A stretch of DNA of 64,000 nucleotides from Streptomyces sp. NBC_00708 (GTDB taxonomy: Bacteria; Actinomycetota; Actinomycetes; Streptomycetales; Streptomycetaceae), in NCBI GenBank assembly GCA_036226585.1, contig CP108997.1, positions 2,108,001 to 2,172,000 on the forward strand, written 5' to 3'. Every line of letters starts with the position of its first letter. Positions within the stretch are counted from its first letter, which is position 1. Below, piece by piece: positions 35,024 through 45,212 of the stretch. The position numbers and the translations under genes are program-made. Under the pieces are notes generated by a model that ran no database searches, was not told the origin of the DNA, and saw only the letters and a program-made list of their open reading frames with translations.

Positions 35024-35695
35024 TCAGCTTCCCCCGGCGGGCACCACGAGCCCCGACTCGTACGCGGCGATCACCAGCTGGGCCCGGTCCCGGGCGCCGA
35101 GCTTGCCCATGATCCGGCTGACATGGGTCTTGGCGGTGAGCGGGCTGAGGCCCAGGCTCTCGGCGGTCTCGGTGTTGTTGAGGCCGCGCGCGACCAGGGC
35201 GAGGACCTGGCGCTCGCGCTCGGAGAGCATGCCCAGAGCGTCGGGGCCCGGCCCGGAGGGGGCGCGCGGGGCGCTGAGGACCCGGGCGATGAGCCGGGCG
35301 GTCGGGCCGGGCGAGAGCAGCGACTCGCCCGCGGCGACCGTCTTGATCGCGGCGAGCAGATCGGCGGGCCGGGTGTCCTTGACCAGGAACCCGGAGGCGC
35401 CGGCGCGCAGCGCGTCGACGATGTGGTCGTCGGTGTCGTACGTGGTGAGGACCAGCACCTTCACCCCGGCCAGGTCCTCGTCGGCGGCGATGCGGCGGGT
35501 CGCCTCGATGCCGTCGAGCTCCGGCATCCGGATGTCCATGACGACGAGGTCAGCGCGGGCCGAGCGGGCGAGCGCGACCGCTTCGAGGCCGGTGGCGGCC
35601 TCGCCGACCACCTCCATCTCCGGGTCGGAGCCGACGAGCATCGCGAAGGCCGCCCGGACGAGTGTCTGGTCGTCCGCGAGCAGTACCCGGATCAT
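35024..35695 (-). CDS. NarL/LuxR-family response regulator
   Basis: A 223-residue two-component regulator. The receiver domain has the acidic pair ADDQ, phospho-acceptor D54 in LVVMDIRMPE, and the Thr/Lys switch positions (LVLTTYDTDDHI and FLVKDTRP). The C-terminal GerE/LuxR HTH is LSERERQVLALVARGLNNTETAESLGLS. Its start overlaps the kinase stop (ATGA), so the two are translationally coupled. Together with the MMPL gene upstream this forms a three-gene unit. Confidence 0.95.
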   Translation of the reverse strand: MIRVLLADDQTLVRAAFAMLVGSDPEMEVVGEAATGLEAVALARSARADLVVMDIRMPELDGIEATRRIAADEDLAGVKVLVLTTYDTDDHIVDALRAGASGFLVKDTRPADLLAAIKTVAAGESLLSPGPTARLIARVLSAPRAPSGPGPDALGMLSERERQVLALVARGLNNTETAESLGLSPLTAKTHVSRIMGKLGARDRAQLVIAAYESGLVVPAGGS

Positions 35696-37011
35696 GAGGT
35701 GGTCTCCGCTTCCCGTTCCGGTGCGTGGTCATGCGCGTACGTGGGTGGGCCGTCCGGCTGGTTTCCCGGGGGCGGGGGCGGGAACGGCAGCAGGGCCGAC
35801 ACCTCGAAGCCGCCGTCGGGGCGGGGGCCCGCCGTGAGGGTGCCGCCGGTGGAGCGGGCGCGTTCCCGCATTCCGACGATCCCGAACCCGGGTGCGGAGC
35901 CGTCGTCCACCGGGCCGGTGCCGTCGTCGGTCACCGTGACCCGCAGGGCACCGGCGGCGGGCTCGACGACGACGCGGATGCGGACGCCGGCGCCCGCGTG
36001 CCGTACCGCGTTCGTCAGGGACTCCTGGACGATCCGGTAGGCGGCGGCCCCGAGGGCCGGGGCGAGGCGGCCCGCCGGGACGCCGACGTCGAGGTCGACC
36101 CGGGCCCCGGCCGCCTCGGCGGCCCGTACGAGACCGGGCAGGGCGGCCAGATCGGGCAGCGGCCCGTCCGGGTCCGCTCCCCCGCCCTCCCGTCCGGTCC
36201 CGCGCAGCACCTGGAGGGTGGTCCTCAGCTCGGCCCTGGCCTCCCGGCAGGTCTCTGCGATGTCGTCCAGCGAGGCGGCGACGGCCTGCCGGTCCAGCCG
36301 TTCCGGGTCGACGGTCAGGATGTGCGAGGCGACCGACGTCTGCACCCCGATGAGGGTGATGCTGTGCGCGAGGAGGTCGTGCAGATCGCGGGCGATGCGC
36401 AGCCGCTCCTCGGCGACCCGCCGGGCGGCCTCCTCCTCCCGGGTCCGTTCGGCGCGTTCGGCGCGCTCCAGCACCGAGGCGACGTACTGGCGGTAGATGC
36501 GCACGTCGACCCCGCAGAACAGCACCGCGACGATCCACCCGGAGATCCGCAGCAGTTCGAGCCCGTCGTGCGCGCTGAGGGCGAGTACCACCGTCACCAT
36601 CACGGAGGTGACGCCGATGCCGACGACCAGGGTGCGCAGCGGGCGGCCGGTGACGGCCACCGTGTAGAGCACGATCCAGGTCTGCGGCATCGGCGCCGTG
36701 TGGAGGTTGTCGGTGCCGTGGTAGAGCGCCAGCAGCGGCACCATGGCGAGCAGGACCGGCACCGGGGCGCGCCGCCGCCAGACGAGCGGTACGACGCTGG
36801 CCAGGAGCAGGGTCCAGCCCGCCGCGCCCATCCTCCCGGCGCCCCCGGCGGCCAGCGCGAGGGCCGTGGAGAGCACCGCGGCGGCCCCGGCGAGCAGGGC
36901 GTCGTTGCGCGCCCGGTGCGGCGCCCGCATCGGATCGCGGTTGACGACGGCCAGGACGCGGTCGCGGCGGCTCGTGACCGCGGGGGCGGCCGGTGCGGTG
37001 GCTGGGGACAC
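35692..37011 (-). CDS. Sensor histidine kinase (HisKA_3/NarX-like)
   Basis: A 439-residue membrane sensor kinase. About five hydrophobic spans lie between residues 38 and 170, with short loops and no large extracellular domain. The HisKA_3 dimerisation motif RIARDLHDLLAHSITLIGVQ has phospho-acceptor H211. The C-terminal HATPase domain has VQESLTNAVRHAG (N box) and DDGTGPVDDGSAPGFGIVGMRERA (G boxes). GTG at 37011 with GGAGGATGGCGAC upstream. It is 42 nt downstream of the MMPL transporter gene. The signal is unknown; an intramembrane or membrane-stress signal is plausible. Confidence 0.93.
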   Translation of the reverse strand: MSPATAPAAPAVTSRRDRVLAVVNRDPMRAPHRARNDALLAGAAAVLSTALALAAGGAGRMGAAGWTLLLASVVPLVWRRRAPVPVLLAMVPLLALYHGTDNLHTAPMPQTWIVLYTVAVTGRPLRTLVVGIGVTSVMVTVVLALSAHDGLELLRISGWIVAVLFCGVDVRIYRQYVASVLERAERAERTREEEAARRVAEERLRIARDLHDLLAHSITLIGVQTSVASHILTVDPERLDRQAVAASLDDIAETCREARAELRTTLQVLRGTGREGGGADPDGPLPDLAALPGLVRAAEAAGARVDLDVGVPAGRLAPALGAAAYRIVQESLTNAVRHAGAGVRIRVVVEPAAGALRVTVTDDGTGPVDDGSAPGFGIVGMRERARSTGGTLTAGPRPDGGFEVSALLPFPPPPPGNQPDGPPTYAHDHAPEREAETTS

Positions 37012-37053
37012 GTCGCCATCCTCCGGTACGGGGCGGGGCGTTGTCAGCGCTTG

Positions 37054-39150
37054 TCAGGGGGCGCCGACGAGTTCCGGTTCGCGGGGCTCGGCGGCAGGGG
37101 CGGGGCGGCTGAGCGCACCGGGCCACCACATCCTGCGCTGGAGGGCCACGCTCGCCGAGGTCACCAGGTAGGTGCGGACCAGGAAGGTGTCCAGGAGCAC
37201 GCCGACGGCGATCACGAAGCCCATCTCGGCCAGGGCCGTCATCGGCATGTTCGTCAGGACGGCGAACGTGGCGGCGAGCACCAGGCCCGCCGAGGCGATG
37301 ACCCCGCCGGTGGTGCGCAGGGCGGTGAGCGCCGCCTCGGTGGGTTCGGCGCCGCGCCGGGCCTCCTCGCGGACCCGGTGCATCAGGAAGATGCCGTAGT
37401 CGACGCCCAGGGCCACCAGGAAGACGAAGGTGAGCAGGGGCAGCCCGGGGTCGGTGCCCTTGAGGCCGAGGAGCGGTTCGAAGACCAGCCCGCCGATGCC
37501 GAGGGCGGCACCCCAGACCGCGACGACGGCGGCGACGAGCAGCAGGGGTGCGACGAGGCTGCGCAGCAGGGCGATCAGGATGAGGAGGACGGAGAGCAGG
37601 ACGAGCGGGACGACGACCTTCAGGTCCCGGGAGCCCGCCTTCTCCAGGTCCATCTGCTGGGCGCTGGAGCCGCCGACGTGACTGCCGGGCAGCCGTTCGC
37701 GCAGGGCCAGGATGGTGGCCCGCTCGGCGGCGGACTCGGGCGCGGCCTTCGCGGTGACGGCCAGTTCGGTCCAGCCGCCGCCGCTGCGGCCCCGCTCGGC
37801 CGCCGCGACGCCCTCGGTGGCCCGTGCCTTCGCCAGCGTGCCGGAGGCCCGCCCGGTGGGCGTGGTGACGACGACGGGCCGGCTGGAGCGGTCGGGGTAG
37901 GCGTCGGCGAGCGTCGCCATGGCCGTGACCGAGTCCGGCTTCGTGGTGAAGGAGTCCTCCAGCTTGAGGTTTCCGGGCAGGTTGAGGATCCCGAGCGACA
38001 GCGCGCCCAGCAGGACCCCGCCGGTGACGAGGACGGCGACCGGCCGGCGCCCGGCGGAGCCGCCCATCGCGGCGAACAGCGAGCGGCGGCGGCGCGGCTC
38101 GGAGCCGTACACGGGCACGAGCGGCCAGAAGACGCGGCGGCCCAGCAGCACCAGGACGGCCGGCAGCAGCGTCAGCATCGCCAGGAGCGCGCACAGCACG
38201 CCGACGGCGGCGATGGGGCCCATGCCCCGGCTGCTGGTGAGATCGGCCGCCAGGAGGCACAGCAGGCCCGCGGCGACGGTGCCGGAGGAGGCCAGGACGG
38301 CGGGTCCGCAGCCGCGCAGGGCCGCGGCCATCGCCTCACGGGGGCGTTCGGCGCGGGTGAGTTCCTCGCGGTAGCGGGAGACGAGGAGCAGGGCGTAGTC
38401 GGTGCCGGCGCCGAAGACGAGGATGGTCGTCACGGCCGAGCTCTGGCCGGTGACGGTGACGCCGAAGCCCTGGTGGAGTCCGTAAACGATGCCCATGGAC
38501 AGGGCGTCGGCGGCCCCGGCGACGACGAGCGGCACCAGCCACAGCAGCGGGCTGCGGTAGATGAGGATCAGCAGGACCGCGACGACGGCGACGGTCGTGT
38601 AGAGCAGCGGCCCGCCGAGCGAGCCGTAGACCTTCTTCGCGTCCACGTCCATCGCCCCGGGCCCGCCGACCTCGGCGGTCAGTCCGTCGCCGCCGCGCGC
38701 GGTGTCCCGGACCTCGTCGACGAACGCGGTGCGCGCCGCGTCGTCCTGTCCGGGCTCGGTCGTGGAGACCGGGTACATCAGCGTGGTGCCGTCCTTCGAC
38801 GGGACGGCGTGCGGCGGCGCGGTGAGGGTGTGGCCGCTCGCCACCTCGGCGGTCTGCCGGGCAGCGAGGGCCCGGTCGGCGGCGGTGAGCCCGCCGTCGC
38901 GGTGGAAGACGAGGACGAGGTCGGTGGACTCGCCGCCGGGCAGGGCGTCCTGGATCTTCGCGGCCTGCGTGGAGTCGGCGCTCGCCGGGAGGTAGTCGAC
39001 CGCCCGGTTGACCTCCACGTCGCCGAGCTTCCCGGCGAACGGACCCGCGACGGCCATCGCGGCGGCCCAGAGGGCGACGACCGCCCAGGGCAGCAGCCGC
39101 CACCGGCTCACCGCTCGTGCTCGTCCTCGGTCCTGTGCTGCGGCCCTCAT
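37054..39150 (-). CDS. MMPL/RND family transporter
   Basis: A 698-residue membrane protein with the MmpL plan: two repeats of one membrane helix, a large periplasmic domain and five helices, about 12 membrane spans in all. LVFGAGTDYALLLVSRYREEL is the conserved proton-relay helix of repeat 1, and FVFLVALGVDYGIFLMHRVREE is its counterpart in repeat 2. Members export lipids, siderophores or polyketides, or act in heme uptake. ATG at 39150 (MRAAAQDRG) is chosen over a longer frame. The two-component system follows on the same strand after 42 nt and is probably its regulator. Confidence 0.92.
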   Translation of the reverse strand: MRAAAQDRGRARAVSRWRLLPWAVVALWAAAMAVAGPFAGKLGDVEVNRAVDYLPASADSTQAAKIQDALPGGESTDLVLVFHRDGGLTAADRALAARQTAEVASGHTLTAPPHAVPSKDGTTLMYPVSTTEPGQDDAARTAFVDEVRDTARGGDGLTAEVGGPGAMDVDAKKVYGSLGGPLLYTTVAVVAVLLILIYRSPLLWLVPLVVAGAADALSMGIVYGLHQGFGVTVTGQSSAVTTILVFGAGTDYALLLVSRYREELTRAERPREAMAAALRGCGPAVLASSGTVAAGLLCLLAADLTSSRGMGPIAAVGVLCALLAMLTLLPAVLVLLGRRVFWPLVPVYGSEPRRRRSLFAAMGGSAGRRPVAVLVTGGVLLGALSLGILNLPGNLKLEDSFTTKPDSVTAMATLADAYPDRSSRPVVVTTPTGRASGTLAKARATEGVAAAERGRSGGGWTELAVTAKAAPESAAERATILALRERLPGSHVGGSSAQQMDLEKAGSRDLKVVVPLVLLSVLLILIALLRSLVAPLLLVAAVVAVWGAALGIGGLVFEPLLGLKGTDPGLPLLTFVFLVALGVDYGIFLMHRVREEARRGAEPTEAALTALRTTGGVIASAGLVLAATFAVLTNMPMTALAEMGFVIAVGVLLDTFLVRTYLVTSASVALQRRMWWPGALSRPAPAAEPREPELVGAP

Positions 39151-39302
39151 GGGAGGCCCCCCTTCCGTACGGGTGTCCGGTCGTGTCCAGACTCCCGTCG
39201 GGGCGGGGGAAGTTCGTCGCACCAGGGGCCGAGTTCCCGGCTACTGCCCGGGAGGGTGCGGCGGGCCCGTTACTCCCTGGGGAGTACCGGGCGGGCGCGG
39301 GA

Positions 39303-40007
39303 TCAGGAGGGCGTACGCGCCGCCTGGGCGAGCAGCCGGGCGGTGTCCTCGGCGCGCAGCCGCAGCGCCCCGCCGACCGTCGTCAGCACCTCGCGCTCGG
39401 CCGGGCTGTACCCGCCGTCGGCGAGGGCGATCCGGGCGCCCTGGAGCAGAATCGATTCACGTCCGGTGGGGGCGAGGTGCGGGGCGAGCGGTTCCAGCGC
39501 CTCGTGGAGCTCGATGGCGAGGGCCGCGCCGCACGCCTCGGCAGCGGGGTCGAACGCCGAGCCGTGGCCGATGTCGGCGGACAGGACCTCGACGACGGTG
39601 GCGAGCTGTTCGGGCGTGCAGTCGTCGAACCCGGCGCCGCGCACGGTCTCGACCGCGGTCTCCAGGACCGTACGGGAGGTGCTGCCGCCGGCCGCGAGGA
39701 CGCCGAGGGCGACCGTGTGCACGGCGTCCCTGAGCATCGCGGAGAACCGGGTGGTGGTGGGGTGGTCGAGCGCCTCGCAGTCGAAGTGCCCGTGACAGCC
39801 GGCGCACTCGACGACCGGGCCCGTGGTGCCGCGCCGCAGCAGCGGCACCCCCAGCACGGCGAAGCGGCGGCGTCCGGTGAGGCGGCGGTAGTTGCGGTCG
39901 CCTCCGCAGCCGGGGCAGAAGAACTCCCCGTCGCCCACGGCGTCCCAGAGCGTACGGACGCCGCAGATACGCAGCTTCATGGCGCGTTGTCCCAGGGCTG
40001 ACCGCAC
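39303..40007 (-). CDS. TerB-like protein with N-terminal zinc ribbon
   Basis: A 234-residue cytoplasmic protein. A zinc-ribbon-like N-terminus has FFCPGCGGDRNYRRLTGR and, 35 residues on, VVECAGCHGHFDC. The rest resembles the helical TerB/DjlA-type domain (ILLQGARIALADGGYSPAERE). TerB domains occur in tellurite-resistance and stress-signalling clusters, but no other ter gene is nearby. I chose GTG at 40007 because GGAGG lies 8 nt upstream; ATG at 39980 (MKLRICGVRT) lacks a site but is a common annotation choice. Function unknown. Confidence 0.78.
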   Translation of the reverse strand: MRSALGQRAMKLRICGVRTLWDAVGDGEFFCPGCGGDRNYRRLTGRRRFAVLGVPLLRRGTTGPVVECAGCHGHFDCEALDHPTTTRFSAMLRDAVHTVALGVLAAGGSTSRTVLETAVETVRGAGFDDCTPEQLATVVEVLSADIGHGSAFDPAAEACGAALAIELHEALEPLAPHLAPTGRESILLQGARIALADGGYSPAEREVLTTVGGALRLRAEDTARLLAQAARTPS

Positions 40008-40189
40008 GTCGCACACCTCCGTAACACTCCGGCAACACTGCCGTGTCGACGTGATGTTAACCACATTCCCGTTGCGCCGTCAGCACCCCGCCCGTCACAA
40101 CCACCCGGAGAATGGCCGAACCCCGCCCCCCGGGGACGGGTGGGCGGGGCTCGTGGACCGTGCCGCTACGGGCCCTTACGGGCGCCGGT

Positions 40190-42001
<1,812 letters not shown>

Positions 42002-42010
42002 CTACGGGAC

Positions 42011-42059
42011 GGCCGACTGTGTCACTGCAACACCAGACTCCGCGGGGAGGGGGTCGGCC
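42011..42059 (-). promoter_or_regulatory. Inverted repeat in the leuA leader (attenuator candidate)
   Basis: GGCCGAC (42011-42017) pairs with GTCGGCC (42053-42059), enclosing a smaller CTCC-gcg-GGGAG hairpin. It lies just after the leader peptide stop and before leuA, the right place for an attenuator stem. Confidence 0.5.
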
Positions 42060-42064
42060 TACGA

Positions 42065-42112
42065 CTACAGGCCCTCGCCGCGGCAGCTAAGAAGAAGCAG
42101 CCCGAAACGCAT
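42065..42112 (-). CDS. leuL: leuA leader peptide
   Basis: A 15-codon frame, MRFGLLLLSCRGEGL, ending in TAG. Four consecutive leucines (CTG CTT CTT CTT) sit near the middle, the design expected of a ribosome-stalling attenuator that senses leucyl-tRNA supply. It lies 87 nt upstream of leuA on the same strand. Similar leucine-rich leaders precede leuA in other Streptomyces as I recall. The codon choice CTT is itself rare in this genome, which would sharpen the response. Confidence 0.8.
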   Translation of the reverse strand: MRFGLLLLSCRGEGL

Positions 42113-42223
42113 GATGCGTCGAGACTAGCCGAGGGGCGCCCGAGACGTGGGTGCCGTATCAGTATGCGGGACCGGGCGGCTTAAACACCCAACAGTGACT
42201 AATCACTCCATTTCATCAACCCC

Positions 42224-42233
42224 GGTTGCAACC
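42224..42233. promoter_or_regulatory. Palindrome and CAGTG repeats upstream of the M4 peptidase
   Basis: GGTTGCAACC is a perfect 10-bp palindrome. Three CAGTG copies (near 42193, 42234 and 42252) surround it, in a notably AT-richer stretch between leuA and the peptidase. Candidate promoter/operator; no regulator can be named. Confidence 0.35.
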
Positions 42234-42270
42234 AGTGACATTGCGCTTACTCAGTGCCACAGTCGTGTGT

Positions 42271-43347
42271 ATGCAGCCTCATTCACAGCAGGGGTTCCAC
42301 CCCGTCTTCTGCACCATCGTCCCGCCCCACCTCCTCGACAAGCTGTCCCAGTCCGACGACCCCGTCCTCGCGAACCCGGCCCGCCGCACCCTGGAGGCCG
42401 ACGCGGCCCGGCGCACCCGTCGCCGGATGACCACCGTCGTCCGGCCCACCGTCGCCGCCGAGCCGGACGACGAGGGCTCCGCCAAGCCCGACCGCACGCT
42501 CTACGACTGCCGCCACGGCACGGACCTGCCGGGCACCAAGGTCCGCGGCGAGGGCGAGGACCCCACGTCCGACGCCAGCGTCAACCGCGCGTACGCGGGC
42601 CTCGGCGCCACCTTCGATCTGCTGCTCACGGCCTACGGCCGCCGTTCGATCGACGGCAACGGACTGCCGCTGATCGGATCCGTCCACTACGACGAGAAGT
42701 ACAACAACGCCTTCTTCGACGGCGAACAGATGGTCTTCGGCGACGGGGACGGCGAGATCTTCCTCGACTTCACCGTCGCCATCGACGTGATCGCCCACGA
42801 ACTGGCCCACGGACTCACGCAGTACACGGCCAACCTGAGCTACTACGGCCAGTCCGGCGCGCTCAACGAGTCGGTCTCGGACGTCTTCGGCTCCCTCGTG
42901 AAGCAGTACTCGCTGGGCCAGACCGCCGAGCAGGCCGACTGGCTGATCGGCGAGGGGCTGCTCGCGCCCCGCGTCCAGGGTGTGGCGCTGCGCTCGATGA
43001 AGGCGCCCGGCACCGCGTACGACGACGACGTGCTCGGCAAGGACCCGCAGCCGGCCTCCATGGACGACTACATCCACACCGGCGACGACAACGGCGGGGT
43101 GCACCTCAACTCCGGCATCCCCAACCGCGCGTTCTACCTTCTGGCGACCGCGCTCGGCGGCAGTTCCTGGGAGCGGGCGGGTCAGCTCTGGTTCGATGTG
43201 CTCACAGGTGGTGAACTGGCGGTGGACGCGGACTTCGCGGACTTCGCCCGGCTCACCGTGGCGGCGGCGCGCAGCCGCTTCGGCGAGGGCGACGAGGTGG
43301 AGGCCGTCCTCAAGGCCTGGTCGGAGGTGGGCGTTCCGACCCGTTAG
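42271..43347 (+). CDS. Protealysin-like M4 family metallopeptidase
   Basis: A 358-residue thermolysin-family protease without a classical signal peptide. The N-terminus carries the protealysin-type precursor motif VPPHLLDKL (about residues 17-25). The zinc site is HELAH (H176, H180), with catalytic E177 and the third ligand E200 in GALNESVSDVFG. NNAFFDGEQMVFGDGDG and GGVHLNSGIPNRAFYLLAT complete the M4 core. ATG at 42271 (MQPHSQQGFH) is the first in frame with this conserved start. The emfourin gene follows after 50 nt. Such enzymes are implicated in bacterial-host or interbacterial interactions; the target is unknown here. Confidence 0.93.
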   Translation: MQPHSQQGFHPVFCTIVPPHLLDKLSQSDDPVLANPARRTLEADAARRTRRRMTTVVRPTVAAEPDDEGSAKPDRTLYDCRHGTDLPGTKVRGEGEDPTSDASVNRAYAGLGATFDLLLTAYGRRSIDGNGLPLIGSVHYDEKYNNAFFDGEQMVFGDGDGEIFLDFTVAIDVIAHELAHGLTQYTANLSYYGQSGALNESVSDVFGSLVKQYSLGQTAEQADWLIGEGLLAPRVQGVALRSMKAPGTAYDDDVLGKDPQPASMDDYIHTGDDNGGVHLNSGIPNRAFYLLATALGGSSWERAGQLWFDVLTGGELAVDADFADFARLTVAAARSRFGEGDEVEAVLKAWSEVGVPTR

Positions 43348-43397
43348 GCACTCCGGCCGACCCACCGGCCGGCCCGTCCGCCGTGGAAGGACACCGC

Positions 43398-43664
43398 ATG
43401 CGGATTCAGGTGAGCAGGACCGGCGGCTTCGCCGGCATCGCGCGCCACCGCGAGATCGACACCTCCGATCTGGCCGACGCCCAGGAGTGGGAGGCCCTGG
43501 CGGGCTCGGCGCTCGCCGACGGCCAGGACACGGCACCCCGGGGCGTCCCGGACGGCTTCAGCTACCGGATCACGGTCGACGGCCGCACGGTGCACTGCGC
43601 GGACCCCCGCCTGACCGGCGCCCAGCGCGCCCTGATCTCACGCGTCCTGAAGGAGGGCGCGTGA
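43398..43664 (+). CDS. Emfourin, proteinaceous inhibitor of the adjacent M4 peptidase
   Basis: An 88-residue protein matching the emfourin family: N-terminal MRIQVSRTGGFAGIARHREID, a central Trp/Leu helix, and C-terminal DGFSYRITVDGRTVHCADP ending in a short helix. Emfourins bind and block protealysin-like proteases and are encoded next to them, exactly as here (50 nt after the peptidase, same strand). ATG at 43398 with GGAAGG upstream. That it inhibits this enzyme is inferred from family and context. Confidence 0.85.
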   Translation: MRIQVSRTGGFAGIARHREIDTSDLADAQEWEALAGSALADGQDTAPRGVPDGFSYRITVDGRTVHCADPRLTGAQRALISRVLKEGA

Positions 43665-43692
43665 GACGGGGCGGCCGGCGCGGCTGACGGCC

Positions 43693-44658
43693 TCAGAACC
43701 CCAGCTTGCGCAATTGCTTCGGGTCGCGCTGCCAGTCCTTGGCAACCTTGACGTGCAGGTCGAGGAAGACGGGCGTGCCGAGCAGGGCCTCGATGTGCTT
43801 GCGGGACTTCGTGCCGACGTCCTTCAGCCGCTTGCCCTTCGGGCCGATGATGATGCCCTTCTGGCTGGGGCGCTCGATGTAGACGTTGGCGTGGATGTCC
43901 AGCAGCGGCTTGTCCGCCGGCCGGTCCTCGCGCGGCAGCATCTCCTCGACGACGACCGCGATGGAGTGCGGCAGCTCGTCGCGTACGCCTTCGAGCGCGG
44001 CCTCGCGGATCAGCTCCGCGACCATGACCATCTCCGGCTCGTCGGTGAGGTCGCCCTCGGGGTAGAGCGGCGGACCCTCGGGCAGGAGGGGGGCGATCAG
44101 GTCGGCCAGCAGGTCGACCTGCTGGTCCTTGACGGCCGAGACCGGGATGATCTCCGCCCACTCGAAGCCGAGCTCCTCGCCGAGCCGGGAGACCGCCAGC
44201 AGCTGTTCGGCGAGCTGCTGGGAGTCGACCAGGTCGGTCTTGGTGATGATCGCGATCTTGGGCGTCTTCCTGATGCCCGCGAGTTCCTTGACGATGTACT
44301 TGTCGCCGGGGCCGAGCTTCTGGTCGGCGGGCAGGCAGAAGCCGATGACGTCGACCTCGGCCCAGGTGGTGCGCACGACGTCGTTGAGCCGCTCACCCAG
44401 CAGGGTGCGCGGCTTGTGGAGCCCGGGGGTGTCGACCAGGATCAGCTGGGCGTCCGGCCGGTGCACGATGCCGCGCACGGTGTGCCGGGTCGTCTGCGGC
44501 CGGTTGGAGGTGATGGCCACCTTCCGCCCGACCAGAGCGTTCGTCAGGGTGGACTTGCCCGCGTTGGGGCGTCCCACGAAGCAGGCGAAACCGGCCCGGT
44601 GGGGGGCGGGGTTCTCAGCCTGCCGCGCGGCGGCTTCGGGGTTAGGTCGAGCGCTCAT
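43693..44658 (-). CDS. era: GTPase Era
   Basis: A 321-residue GTPase needed for 16S rRNA maturation and 30S assembly. The G domain has GRPNAGKST (G1), RPQTTRH (G2), DTPGLHKPR (G3), TKTDLV (G4) and SAVK (G5). The C-terminal KH RNA-binding domain has IIIGPKGKRLKDVGTKSRKHIEALLG. ATG at 44658 (MSARPNPEAA) chosen; another ATG 9 nt upstream is possible. Last gene of the phoH-ybeY-era cluster and convergent with the emfourin gene. Confidence 0.96.
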   Translation of the reverse strand: MSARPNPEAAARQAENPAPHRAGFACFVGRPNAGKSTLTNALVGRKVAITSNRPQTTRHTVRGIVHRPDAQLILVDTPGLHKPRTLLGERLNDVVRTTWAEVDVIGFCLPADQKLGPGDKYIVKELAGIRKTPKIAIITKTDLVDSQQLAEQLLAVSRLGEELGFEWAEIIPVSAVKDQQVDLLADLIAPLLPEGPPLYPEGDLTDEPEMVMVAELIREAALEGVRDELPHSIAVVVEEMLPREDRPADKPLLDIHANVYIERPSQKGIIIGPKGKRLKDVGTKSRKHIEALLGTPVFLDLHVKVAKDWQRDPKQLRKLGF

Positions 44659-44798
44659 GGCGCCCATTGTCCCCGATCCCGGGGGCCGCGGGGCACCCAG
44701 GCGCCCGCCGGGGGCCCCGGGCCCCGTCCTGGCGGCCCCGCCACGTCCGCGCGGGACGCGTCACGGCGCGGTGGACGGGGCGCCCTTACGTACGCGGG

Positions 44799-45152
44799 TC
44801 AGCCGGCCGTGACGCTGAGTCGCAGCTGCCCGTCCGGTCCCGCGAGCAGCACCGGCGTACCGGCCCCGCCCAGGTCCCGTACGGCGGCCCGGTCCTCGTC
44901 CGAGGGGGCCTCGGCCTCGGAGACGATCGCGGCGGCCTCCAGGGACTTGGCCCCGCTGGCCACCGCCATCGCGACGGCCGTCCGCAGCGCGCTGAGCTTC
45001 AGCGACTCCAGCTCCACGGTCCCCGCCACATACGTGCGGCCGGTCTCGTCCCGGACGGCCGCGCCCTCCGGCACCCCGTTGCGGGCACGGGCGCTGCGCG
45101 CCAGGGTGACGATCTTGCGGTCCTCGGCGCCGAGGTCGGTGCTCTCAGTCAT
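44799..45152 (-). CDS. Cytidine deaminase-like protein lacking all zinc ligands
   Basis: A 117-residue protein with the cytidine deaminase fold outline (AAVRDETGRTYVAGTVELESLKLSA, then AAAIVSEAE, then TPVLLAGPDGQ). The catalytic motifs are lost. The CAE position is A55-L56-R57, and the PCxxCR position reads P83-S-D-E-D-R88, so no Zn-binding Cys or proton-shuttling Glu remains. In many bacteria the gene between corC/ybeY and era is cdd, so this is probably the degenerate homologue kept for another role. Function unknown. Confidence 0.75.
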   Translation of the reverse strand: MTESTDLGAEDRKIVTLARSARARNGVPEGAAVRDETGRTYVAGTVELESLKLSALRTAVAMAVASGAKSLEAAAIVSEAEAPSDEDRAAVRDLGGAGTPVLLAGPDGQLRLSVTAG

Positions 45153-45212
45153 GTGCCGAGCATACGAAGCCCGGCACGGGGCCGGGCACGCGGGAGCCCG
45201 GCCCGGTGCGGC

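Noticed and set aside
35725..39795. Plus-strand open frame of about 1350 codons
   Set aside because: Shadow of the histidine kinase, MMPL and TerB genes. Low-complexity Gly/Asp/Gln/Arg product without domains.
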